From CAYVUM01 sp964619055 (GTDB lineage Bacteria; Pseudomonadota; Alphaproteobacteria; Rhodospirillales; Defluviicoccaceae), in the NCBI GenBank assembly GCA_964619055.1, contig CAZUDB010000057.1:1-23024 (forward strand): 23,024 nt of DNA. The letters run 5' to 3'. This document shows, in pieces, positions 8,107 to 14,976 of the stretch. Position 1 is the stretch's first letter. Each line of letters begins with the position of its first letter. Made by a program: the position numbers and the translations under genes. Under the pieces are notes generated by a model that ran no database searches, was not told the origin of the DNA, and worked only from the letters and a program-made list of their open reading frames with translations.

Positions 8107-8532
8107 ATGGCGAACACTGGTTACGCGGGTGACATTGCTCCGGCGGCGGCTTGGGATATCCTGTCCACGGATCCGAAGGCAGTATTGGTCGATGTCCGGA
8201 CCACGGCGGAATGGGCCTACGTTGGCGTGCCGGACGTGAGCTCGCTGGGCAAGGAGCCCATGTTCGTCTGCTGGGCGACGTTTCCGCATATGCAGATCAA
8301 CCCGAAATTTGCAGAGCAGATTCGCAGTGCTAACGTTCCGAGCGATGCTCCGCTCCTGTTCCTTTGTCGGTCGGGGGTGCGATCACGATCGGCCGCTATT
8401 GCCATGACGGCCGCTGGCTACGCGACTTGCTACAACATCGCCAGCGGTTTCGAAGGCGACCACGACGAAATGCGCCGGCGCGGTGCCGTCAATGGTTGGA
8501 AGGTCGAGGGCCTGCCTTGGGTTCAAGCGTAA
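8107..8532 (+). CDS. Single-domain rhodanese-like sulfurtransferase
   Basis: This is a 141-residue single rhodanese domain. Rhodaneses carry sulfane sulfur as a cysteine persulfide and pass it to acceptors such as cyanide, thiols or Fe-S assembly proteins. The catalytic cysteine is C87 in the loop CRSGVRS (87-93), a complete six-residue active-site loop. The N-terminal signature VLVDVRTTAEW (26-36) and the C-terminal NGWKVEGLPW (129-138) are also typical. No signal peptide is seen, so a cytoplasmic location is likely. GGGGAA precedes the ATG at 8107. It follows the ferredoxin reductase by 54 bases and may be cotranscribed with it. A role in supplying sulfur for the iron-sulfur proteins upstream is inference only. 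It ends 26 bases from the convergent glutathione S-transferase gene. Confidence 0.88.
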   Translation: MANTGYAGDIAPAAAWDILSTDPKAVLVDVRTTAEWAYVGVPDVSSLGKEPMFVCWATFPHMQINPKFAEQIRSANVPSDAPLLFLCRSGVRSRSAAIAMTAAGYATCYNIASGFEGDHDEMRRRGAVNGWKVEGLPWVQA

Positions 8533-8558
8533 GCTGCACCGATGTGCGATGCGCGACG

Positions 8559-9173
8559 TCAGGTGACAGCGATTTGCCAATGGCGGTTGTCGGCCAACCG
8601 GTCGTAGAACGCTTGGATTCTTGGATAGGCGGACAGGTCCACGGGCAGGTGTGGCATCGTGGCCTGAAGGTGGCCAACAGCGTAGTCGGCGAGCGTCCAG
8701 TCACGGCCAACAATTATCGTGCAGTCCTGGAGGTGGTCCTCCAACACCGCGGCAAACCGATGGAACTCGCCGACCGCCGAGTCGATCATCGTTTGGCTCG
8801 GTTGTTGATCTAAGAACTGCGGCTTGATAATCACCTCGTAGGTGATCGCAGCCAGCGCTGCGTTGTAGTGTGCTAGTTCCCAGTCCAGCCAACGGTTGAT
8901 GTCTGCCCGAATGCGGCGGTCCTCTGGATAAAGTATCTGTCCGGCCACGCCGTCGGCGAGATAGCGCATGATCGCGTTGGATTCCCATAGGACGAAGTCG
9001 CCGTCGACCAATACCGGGACCATCCCGTTGGGGTTGAGGTTAAGGAAATCCGGCCTAGACAAATCCCCTGCGGTCGCGTCCAAATGCTCAACGGGCAGAT
9101 CGATATTCAGGTGGTGAGCGACGGCCATTACTTTTCGGCAGTTCGAAGAACCGCTCAAGACGATTAGCCTCAT
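8559..9173 (-). CDS. Glutathione S-transferase family protein
   Basis: This 204-residue protein has the two-domain cytosolic glutathione S-transferase layout. The thioredoxin-like N-terminal domain carries SSNCRKV (9-15), with candidate catalytic Ser/Cys residues, NPNGMVPVL (47-55) with the cis-proline, and the glutathione-contacting ESNAIMRYLA (64-73). The helical C-terminal domain includes WTLADYAVG, a usual folding motif of the family. It probably conjugates glutathione to electrophiles or handles peroxides. The substrate is unknown. The ATG at 9173 is preceded by AGAGGG five bases away, and this site abuts the stop codon of the upstream Smr gene. The nine-base gap indicates translational coupling of the two. 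Confidence 0.88.
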   Translation of the reverse strand: MRLIVLSGSSNCRKVMAVAHHLNIDLPVEHLDATAGDLSRPDFLNLNPNGMVPVLVDGDFVLWESNAIMRYLADGVAGQILYPEDRRIRADINRWLDWELAHYNAALAAITYEVIIKPQFLDQQPSQTMIDSAVGEFHRFAAVLEDHLQDCTIIVGRDWTLADYAVGHLQATMPHLPVDLSAYPRIQAFYDRLADNRHWQIAVT

Positions 9174-9182
9174 GACACCCTC

Positions 9183-9797
9183 TTATTCATGTCGGCCGCG
9201 GCGGCGGCGCAACAGGACATAGAGCGCGCCCTCGCCACCATGGGGCGGAATGGCATGGCAGAATGCCAACACCCGCACACGATTGTCGGACTCGTTAAGC
9301 CAATGCGGCACCATTCGCTTCAAGATGCCCGTTTCGCCCCTTGCCTCTGAGGCCATTCGAAAGCCCTTGCCGGTTACGACAAGAACGCAGCGATGTCCCG
9401 CAGCTTGGGCGGACGCAAGGAAACCACGGAGCGCTGTCTGGGCCTCATCCTGGGTGCGGCCGTGCAGGTCCAAAACGCGCTCGTAGGCGATCCGGCCGCG
9501 GCGCAACCGGTCCAGCGACCTGCGGTCAAGGCCTGGCGCGATGCCGTGACCAAGCGGCGCGCCATGACGATTGGTCGTCGCGTAGGTGTGTGGCCGGGGG
9601 CGCGACCTATCTGCTGTCGGCTGAGGCGGGCGGTGTGGTGATCGGCCCGTTAGATTTGTCGTTGAAGCCCCTTCCGGGCGCTTCGGCTCCGGTGCGGTGA
9701 CCGGCCGCAGCTTGGGCTGAAGCGGTACGACGGTCGCAGTGACTCGCCGCCATAGCGCCGCTTCTTCGGTTCGGAGGTTTCGCCGCCGCTCATCCAT
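9183..9797 (-). CDS. Smr (small MutS-related) domain protein
   Basis: The product has about 204 residues with one Smr domain at the C-terminal end. Smr domains bind branched or nicked nucleic acids and some are endonucleases. The specific role of the alphaproteobacterial members is not settled. The domain shows LDLHGRTQDEA (109-119), VVTGKG (140-145), the GILKRMVPHWL segment (157-167) and the closing HGGEGALYVLLRR (186-198). About 100 residues before it are basic and proline-rich and look disordered. The frame is open up to 10097, but that part overlaps the fusion gene on the same strand and is low-complexity, so I chose the ATG at 9797. It stands 116 bases after the fusion gene's stop and is coupled to the glutathione S-transferase gene. 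Confidence 0.82.
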   Translation of the reverse strand: MDERRRNLRTEEAALWRRVTATVVPLQPKLRPVTAPEPKRPEGASTTNLTGRSPHRPPQPTADRSRPRPHTYATTNRHGAPLGHGIAPGLDRRSLDRLRRGRIAYERVLDLHGRTQDEAQTALRGFLASAQAAGHRCVLVVTGKGFRMASEARGETGILKRMVPHWLNESDNRVRVLAFCHAIPPHGGEGALYVLLRRRRGRHE

Positions 9798-9913
9798 CTT
9801 GTCGGGTCCATCACGCCGCAGAAGCTCGCAACAGGATCGTGCGAGACATATGCACAACGATGTGTGAAAGCGCCAGCTAGAGTGATTACCTCTCCAGCAC
9901 GATCGAATGTGTT

Positions 9914-11413
9914 TTAGGCGGTTTGGCGCGACAGCGTCGGGACAGAGCGGGCCGACCGTTTGGGGTTCTTGTAGCGATGTCGAATATTCCAAACGGGTTG
10001 ACCATAAACCGTAACAGGACGAACGGTCAGGTCGCGGACGCGGGCGAGGGTGGCGATGAGGTGCTGCCTTAGTTGGTCGCAGTCCTGGGGCCGGCACAAC
10101 GCTAGCTTGCTGGTTGTCGAAAGAAGTGGAACCAGGGGGGGCTCACGATCGCTTAACATCATGCGAGCCAGGGCCTCGTTAACACCTGGCCAATCGCCGT
10201 TAAAGGCTTGCGAAAGAAAGACCACGCCACCCTCAGCAATCATGCGTGCAGCAATCCCAAGATCGTGTTGGGTGTGGCGCAACGACAAACCTCCATCCAA
10301 GGAAATGAGGCGCGCGGGTCCTAGGCTGGCGCGAAGCGCCCGCACAGCTTCGGCATCGAGCGCAAGGGAATCCGATTCAATCACGCGAACCCGCCGAGGG
10401 TCGTCGACGAACCGCTGAACGTTTTGCTGCAGCTTGGCCTTGTTGCCGATGCCGGAGGCTTCGGTGTTGAGATCCTGCTTCTCGAAAAGGTCGATAGCGA
10501 TGATCGGCTCCGCGTGCTCAAGGAGCGTTGCCAGAGCCAACAGGAACTGCCCTTGCAGAACACCGATCTCAAGCGCACTACCGGTGACGCCCAGCACCTC
10601 TTGTGCCGCACCGATCGCTTCCACAACGTCCAACATCAGAGCGCCGGTCTGACCGGCGACGTGCGGCATCACCTCAGTTCGAAAGCGATCCATCCTGCAG
10701 CTCGCCAGCTTATGTGCGGCGATGCTGCGGTCATATGCGGCGACCTCCGCTTGTGCGCTGTCAGCCCCGTTGGCACTGTCAAAATGCGCGCGATCATAAA
10801 ACCGGAACAGCCACTGATACTTGGAGTAGAGGTAGGGTTCGTTTTCGCGCGTGATGTACGGAGGCCAAGCGCCGCGCCCAGAGGCGTTGAGGTGCGGCAG
10901 GCGGCGCCGCATAGAGCAATAGGGGCGCAAAGCATCTGAGAGATCGCTCTGCAGATTCTCAAATCGTGCGAGCCGGACGTTGCTCGGGACGCGGCCATCC
11001 AGCGTGTACCACTGCTCAATGGAGCGCGGATAGAGGAACGGGTAGGGCGCTTGGCGCGCGAAACGATCAAAGTCACCTGTGAGCGCGAGTTGCTGCAACA
11101 GGCCGGCATCGGCCGGATCGCTCTTGCGAAGATAATGATAGCGCGAGACTTCTAAATCATAAGGATTGCGGATCACTGCCAACACGACGTCGAAATCACT
11201 CAACGAGCGCCCGAATTCGGAAAGCCGGTCCACCGCTTCGGGGAGTGTCTCATGACGGATGCCGCGTACGACCTGGACGCGATTCGAGTTGGCGTGTCCA
11301 TTCGGAACGGTGAGGATTTTTTGGCCCGGAAGGTTCTTCAGCAAGAACTCGGTGATTGAGATTCCAGCGGTCTTTGGCGGATGTAAAAAGAGGACGTGAT
11401 CTGAAATGAGCAT
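9914..11413 (-). CDS. Sulfotransferase-methyltransferase fusion protein
   Basis: This 499-residue protein appears to join two transferases. Residues 1-210 resemble the sulfotransferase superfamily that uses PAPS. The 5'-phosphosulfate loop is HPPKTAGIS (11-19), with K14 and T15. The 3'-phosphate segment is VIRNPYDLEVSRYHY (80-94), with R82 and S90. Residues 255-440 resemble a class I SAM methyltransferase of the Methyltransf_24 type: LEIGVLQGQF (281-290), acidic D308 in AIDLF, LISLDGG (369-375) and GGVVFLSQAFNGDWPGV (395-411). The usual DGDH and DD metal-binding positions read DGGL and SQ, so catalysis may be metal-independent or altered. A basic tail closes the protein. The ATG at 11413 sits directly before the PAPS loop. 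A start at 11539 would add 42 residues. A role in modifying a glycan, lipid or surface polymer is plausible but unproven. Confidence 0.75.
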   Translation of the reverse strand: MLISDHVLFLHPPKTAGISITEFLLKNLPGQKILTVPNGHANSNRVQVVRGIRHETLPEAVDRLSEFGRSLSDFDVVLAVIRNPYDLEVSRYHYLRKSDPADAGLLQQLALTGDFDRFARQAPYPFLYPRSIEQWYTLDGRVPSNVRLARFENLQSDLSDALRPYCSMRRRLPHLNASGRGAWPPYITRENEPYLYSKYQWLFRFYDRAHFDSANGADSAQAEVAAYDRSIAAHKLASCRMDRFRTEVMPHVAGQTGALMLDVVEAIGAAQEVLGVTGSALEIGVLQGQFLLALATLLEHAEPIIAIDLFEKQDLNTEASGIGNKAKLQQNVQRFVDDPRRVRVIESDSLALDAEAVRALRASLGPARLISLDGGLSLRHTQHDLGIAARMIAEGGVVFLSQAFNGDWPGVNEALARMMLSDREPPLVPLLSTTSKLALCRPQDCDQLRQHLIATLARVRDLTVRPVTVYGQPVWNIRHRYKNPKRSARSVPTLSRQTA

Positions 11414-11605
11414 CGTGGTGTCTCGAAACAGTCTCCTCGTCCCCACCGCTTTGAAGCACAGGTGAAGGCCCGTACTGATTTTATTATACCAATGGCCCAC
11501 ATAGCCTTCGGCGGGGAGGCGCCCCAATGACGTCTCCATCTGCCAAAAGACTAAATCGAGATTATGGATGTTTTTTGAAAACTTTAAGGCCCATTCGGGC
11601 TAACC

Positions 11606-11631
11606 GAGCAAAATTGTCGGCTTTTTTGCTC
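11606..11631 (-). terminator. Possible transcription terminator after the DUF1127 gene
   Basis: GAGCAAAA (11606-11613) and TTTTGCTC (11624-11631) form an exact eight-base-pair stem with a ten-base loop. The hairpin lies 15 bases beyond the stop of the minus-strand DUF1127 gene. A second short GCCC-ATTC-GGGC hairpin follows at about 11589-11600. The stem is AT-rich and the T-run lies inside its 3' arm, so the prediction is weak. It could separate the DUF1127 transcript from the fusion gene downstream. Confidence 0.4.
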
Positions 11632-11645
11632 AGACCGTGATGGTT

Positions 11646-11912
11646 TTATACGCGATGGTTGTGGTTGCTGCGTAGACCGGGGTCTTTCACATCCCAAAAC
11701 GGGCGATTGACCTCCTGCCAGACATCGGCGCGACTGATGCCGATGTCGCGGAGGGCGCGGTCGTCAAGACGGGCCAAGGCCCGTCGCTGGCGATGAGTCT
11801 CAAGCCAGGACAGCACAGTTTCCCAGAAGAACAGAATCCCGGTTCGTAAACGACCGTTTGCTGAGGTGGTCAGGCTTGGGGGCGCACGATGAATGGTGGT
11901 GACGTCTTTCAT
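11646..11912 (-). CDS. DUF1127 domain small basic protein
   Basis: This 88-residue protein contains the complete DUF1127 motif: an arginine-rich helix (THRQRRALARLDDRALRDIG, 39-58), then ISRADVW and the terminal RPFW (70-73). Such proteins are abundant in alphaproteobacteria. A few studied members act in RNA turnover or in carbon and phosphate adaptation, probably by binding RNA through the arginine helix. The ATG at 11912 has GAGGGA upstream. A tryptophan-rich segment precedes the domain, and 15 residues follow it. It diverges from the lysR gene across 175 bases, so the LysR protein may control it. Function here is unknown beyond the family assignment. Confidence 0.88.
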   Translation of the reverse strand: MKDVTTIHRAPPSLTTSANGRLRTGILFFWETVLSWLETHRQRRALARLDDRALRDIGISRADVWQEVNRPFWDVKDPGLRSNHNHRV

Positions 11913-12029
11913 TGCAGGTCCCTCGTTGGATGATCCTCACAGTCTCAACTTCGTGGTCTGGTTAGCTAAACGGCGTGAGAGAACAGCGCCGCATCCACAC
12001 CGACAGAGTAGGAAAAATGGTTGCATAAG

Positions 12030-12064
12030 AAAAACGAATGTTTTTTATACAAACGATAACGTTT
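12030..12064. promoter_or_regulatory. Tandem palindromes upstream of lysR
   Basis: Two short inverted repeats stand side by side. The first is AAAAAC-GAAT-GTTTTT (12030-12045) and the second AAACG-ATAA-CGTTT (12051-12064). Their centres are about 20 bases apart, near two helical turns, and the half-site AAACGA recurs at 12032 and 12051. The second repeat overlaps the LysR-type box. They may mark a two-site operator, though AT-rich promoter DNA can show such repeats by chance. Confidence 0.4.
12045..12059. promoter_or_regulatory. LysR-type operator (T-N11-A box)
   Basis: The site reads TTAT, seven bases, ATAA. It is perfectly symmetric in its arms and contains the T-N11-A core (T12046, A12058) typical of LysR-family binding sites. 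It ends 28 bases before the lysR start codon and lies in the gap shared with the divergent DUF1127 gene. This position suits negative autoregulation together with control of the divergent gene. Confidence 0.6.
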
Positions 12065-12087
12065 CCTAATGCTCAAGATGGCATGTT

Positions 12088-12960
12088 ATGGCCCGAAATC
12101 TCGACCTGAGCCTGGTTCGCACGTTTGTCACCGTTGTCGATCGTGGTGGAATGACGGGTGCCGGCCGAGTGCTTGGTCTGACCCAGGCTGCCGTGAGTCA
12201 GCAGATCAAGCGTCTGGAAGACATGCTGGAGCTGATCCTGTTTGAGCGCGAAGGGCGGGGACTGCGCCTCACCCCTGCGGGCGAACGCCTTTTGCCGCAC
12301 GGGCGTCGCCTGCTCGCCGTCAACGATGAGGTCTGGGGATTGATGACCGCTCCGGATTTCGAGGGGGAAATTCGGCTGGGCGTGCCCCATGACATCATCG
12401 CGACCTTCGTACCGCCCATTTTAAAAGCCTTCGACCAGACTTGGCCCCGTGTTCGGATCTCCATGGTTTCCAACACGACCACACGCTTGTTGAAGCAGTT
12501 GGAGCGGGGCGAGATCGATCTAACCCTGACAACGGAGGAGACAACGCAGCCTGGGGGTGAGCTCCTCCTGCGTGATGCTCTCGTCTGGGTCGGCGCTCCG
12601 GGTGGTCGCTCTTACGCTCGCGAGCCGTTGCCGTTGTCCTTAGGCGATCCAACCTGCATGTTTCGCAAGGCCGCCCTCGGCGCCCTCGCTGAGATGGGCC
12701 GCGATTGGCGCTCGGTTTGTGAGGTCAGCGAAATGGAGGCCTTGATTGCCACTATCCGGGCTGACTTGGCTGTGATGGCGCTGCTTGAATCGACGTTGCC
12801 GGCAGGACTCGAGGTGCTGGGTCCCGCCAATGGCTTGCCACTCTTGCCGGGTTATATGATCAATCTTTATGTTCATCCGCGCGGCGACGCGGAAATCGTC
12901 GACGAACTTGTCCGCCACGTCCGCGAGCACTTTAGCCTTCGTGCGCAGCACGCCGCGTAG
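12088..12960 (+). CDS. LysR family transcriptional regulator
   Basis: This is a 290-residue LysR-type regulator of normal length. Residues 6-64 form the winged helix-turn-helix, with AGRVLGLTQAAVSQQIKRLE (25-44) as the recognition unit and LFEREGRGLRLTPAGERLL after it. From about residue 92 (FEGEIRLGVP) comes the periplasmic-binding-protein-like effector domain. The inducer cannot be read from sequence. The ATG at 12088 has only a weak AAGATGG upstream. A canonical LysR box lies in front of it, so autoregulation is likely. Candidate targets are the divergent DUF1127 gene and the downstream SLC13 permease gene, which begins 192 bases after the stop on the same strand. Confidence 0.92.
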   Translation: MARNLDLSLVRTFVTVVDRGGMTGAGRVLGLTQAAVSQQIKRLEDMLELILFEREGRGLRLTPAGERLLPHGRRLLAVNDEVWGLMTAPDFEGEIRLGVPHDIIATFVPPILKAFDQTWPRVRISMVSNTTTRLLKQLERGEIDLTLTTEETTQPGGELLLRDALVWVGAPGGRSYAREPLPLSLGDPTCMFRKAALGALAEMGRDWRSVCEVSEMEALIATIRADLAVMALLESTLPAGLEVLGPANGLPLLPGYMINLYVHPRGDAEIVDELVRHVREHFSLRAQHAA

Positions 12961-13152
12961 CGCTTGCTCGCGACGTTTTCAGTCAAGTCGGGGATCGCGT
13001 TCCATGGCTCTGGGTGGTCGCGCTCGCTTTTCGGAATCTCCACAAGAGTGCTAGAGACACAACGCGCCGTTCCATACGGGCCGGTTTTTTTGCCGAAAGA
13101 GTGGTGACGGGCGCCGAGCGACAACAGGCAACGAGCCTCTGGGGGACCATCT

Positions 13153-14976
13153 ATGAACGCGGACATCATCTACGTTTTCGCCGTTCTGATTGTCACCGTG
13201 GTGCTGTTCGCCAGCGATCGCGTCCGCCTGGATATCGTTGCGATTCTTGCCGTTCTAGCGCTCGCATTGGGGGGCATTGTTACTGCGAAGGAGGCCGTCG
13301 CCGGGTTCGGCGATTCCGTTGTGATCTTGATTGCCGGCTTGTTCGTGGTCGGTGAGGGATTGTTTCAAACCGGAGTTGCGTACGCCCTTGGCAATTGGCT
13401 AACGCGGGTGGCGGGACAGGGCGAAGTTCGCCTGATCGGGTTGATGATGCTGGTGGTGGCCGTGCTGTCGGCCTTTATGAGTTCGACTGGGGCCGTTGCG
13501 ATCTTTATCCCTGTGGCGCTATCGCTGGCGGCGCGCGCCGGCTCCAGCCCGTCGCGGTTGATGATGCCGTTGTCCATCGCCGCACTAATCGGTGGCATGC
13601 TGACCTTGATCGGCACACCCCCCAACCTTGTCGTTTCCGAAGCGCTGCGACGCGAAGGGCTAGAGGCATTCTCCTTTTTTGCATTCACGCCCATCGGCTT
13701 GATCATCTTGGCGCTCAGCGTCGGCTATGTGATCTTTGTGGGCCGTGCGTTGCTACCGGATCGTGCTGCTGTGGCATCCGCGGCCGGCGAACGATCCATG
13801 GCCGACCTGGCTGCGGAGTACGGGGTCTCCGACCGCTTGCACCGCTTGCGGATTCCGCCCGGCTCGGCCCTCGCCGGCACGACCGTGGGCCAAGCGACGT
13901 TGCGCAAGCGTTACGGTATCACCGTTCTCGCGATCGAGCGCGAAGGACGATTTCGAAAAGGCGTGGTGCCTGCCCTGGTCGACACAGCGCTGATCGCTGG
14001 CGACGTTCTATACGTCTCCGGAGATGACGATCAGGTCGAGGCGTTTGTCGTGGCGGAGAGGCTTGAGCCGCGGACCCTGCATGAAAAGGCGGAGAAGGCA
14101 CTGATCGGCGAACTCGGGGTCGGGGAAGTGATGCTGACGCCGTCATCACCGTTGGTTGGCCGCACGTTGAGAGCGGCGCGCTTTCGCGAACGCTACAGCT
14201 TGAGTGTGATAGCGCTTCGCCGCAAGGGAGAGCCGTTTGGCACGGTACGACCGGACCTTAAACTGGAATTCGGCGATAGCTTGCTCGTTGGCGGTAGCTG
14301 GAAGCATCTCGGCATGCTGCAAAGCCAGCGCAAGGACTTCCTCGTGCTTGAGTTGCCGGTGGAGATGCGGGAGGTGGCGCCAGCGAGGGCGCGGGCACCG
14401 CTGGCCTTAGCCGTGATGCTCGGCATGTTGGTGTTGATGACGTTCGGCATCGTGCCGAGTGTGATCGCGGTTCTGATTGCTGCGCTTGCCATGGTCGTAG
14501 CCGGCTGCGTCAGCATGGACGGCGCCTACAAGTGCATCAACTGGCAGAGCTTGGTCCTGATTGCCGGCATGCTACCGATGGCGACAGCCTTGGAAAAGAC
14601 TGGCGGGATAGAACTGTTGGTGAATACGCTGGTGGAGGGTCTTGGCCAGTACGGCGCCTTGCCGTTGATGGCGGGCCTATTCGTTATCACATCCGTATTC
14701 AGTCAATTCATCTCCAACACGGCCACAACCGTCCTGATCGCGCCCGTTGCAATCGGTGCGGCCATGCAATTGCAAGTGTCGCCCTATCCCCTCCTGATGA
14801 CCGTGGCGATTGCCGCGTCGACGGCGTTCTCAACGCCTGTAGCATCGCCGGTCAATACACTGGTGTTGGGACCCGGCCATTACGCTTTCAACGATTTCGT
14901 TAAGGTCGGCGTGCCGCTTCAGCTGCTGTGTCTGATTGTAACGCTGATTGCGGTTCCGCTTGTGTTCCCGTTGTAG
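13153..14976 (+). CDS. SLC13-type anion permease with two RCK-C (TrkA-C) domains
   Basis: This 607-residue inner-membrane protein has the divided anion symporter layout. Hydrophobic helices fill residues 5-200 and 415-607. The intramembrane signatures are SSTGAVAIFIP (110-120), IGTPPN (153-158), SNTATTVLIAP (521-531) and TPVASPVN (561-568). The central cytoplasmic part holds two TrkA-C/RCK-C domains, at about 225-300 and 320-395, each with the GSALAGTTV or SPLVGRTL start. These domains may bind a nucleotide or other ligand and gate transport. Substrates in the family include dicarboxylates, sulfate and other anions, and the one here is unknown. GGGGGA stands seven bases before the ATG at 13153. 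The last 77 bases overlap the convergent cyclase gene. The upstream lysR gene may regulate it. Confidence 0.9.
   Translation: MNADIIYVFAVLIVTVVLFASDRVRLDIVAILAVLALALGGIVTAKEAVAGFGDSVVILIAGLFVVGEGLFQTGVAYALGNWLTRVAGQGEVRLIGLMMLVVAVLSAFMSSTGAVAIFIPVALSLAARAGSSPSRLMMPLSIAALIGGMLTLIGTPPNLVVSEALRREGLEAFSFFAFTPIGLIILALSVGYVIFVGRALLPDRAAVASAAGERSMADLAAEYGVSDRLHRLRIPPGSALAGTTVGQATLRKRYGITVLAIEREGRFRKGVVPALVDTALIAGDVLYVSGDDDQVEAFVVAERLEPRTLHEKAEKALIGELGVGEVMLTPSSPLVGRTLRAARFRERYSLSVIALRRKGEPFGTVRPDLKLEFGDSLLVGGSWKHLGMLQSQRKDFLVLELPVEMREVAPARARAPLALAVMLGMLVLMTFGIVPSVIAVLIAALAMVVAGCVSMDGAYKCINWQSLVLIAGMLPMATALEKTGGIELLVNTLVEGLGQYGALPLMAGLFVITSVFSQFISNTATTVLIAPVAIGAAMQLQVSPYPLLMTVAIAASTAFSTPVASPVNTLVLGPGHYAFNDFVKVGVPLQLLCLIVTLIAVPLVFPL
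14900..14976. other. Convergent 3' overlap of permease and cyclase genes
   Basis: The permease stop on the plus strand (14974-14976) lies inside the cyclase frame, and the cyclase stop (14900-14902) lies inside the permease frame. The two genes therefore share 77 bases as coding DNA on opposite strands. The permease part encodes its last transmembrane helix. The cyclase part encodes a polar tail beyond the catalytic domain. No intrinsic terminator is seen for either gene. Confidence 0.8.

Noticed and set aside
9798..10097. N-terminal extension of the Smr protein
   Set aside because: The extra frame overlaps the 3' end of the fusion gene on the same strand and encodes low-complexity Arg/Pro-rich sequence.
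13065..13091. T-run after lysR considered as an intrinsic terminator
   Set aside because: Seven T residues are present, but the stem before them (CCGT/ACGG) is only four base pairs and cannot be extended.
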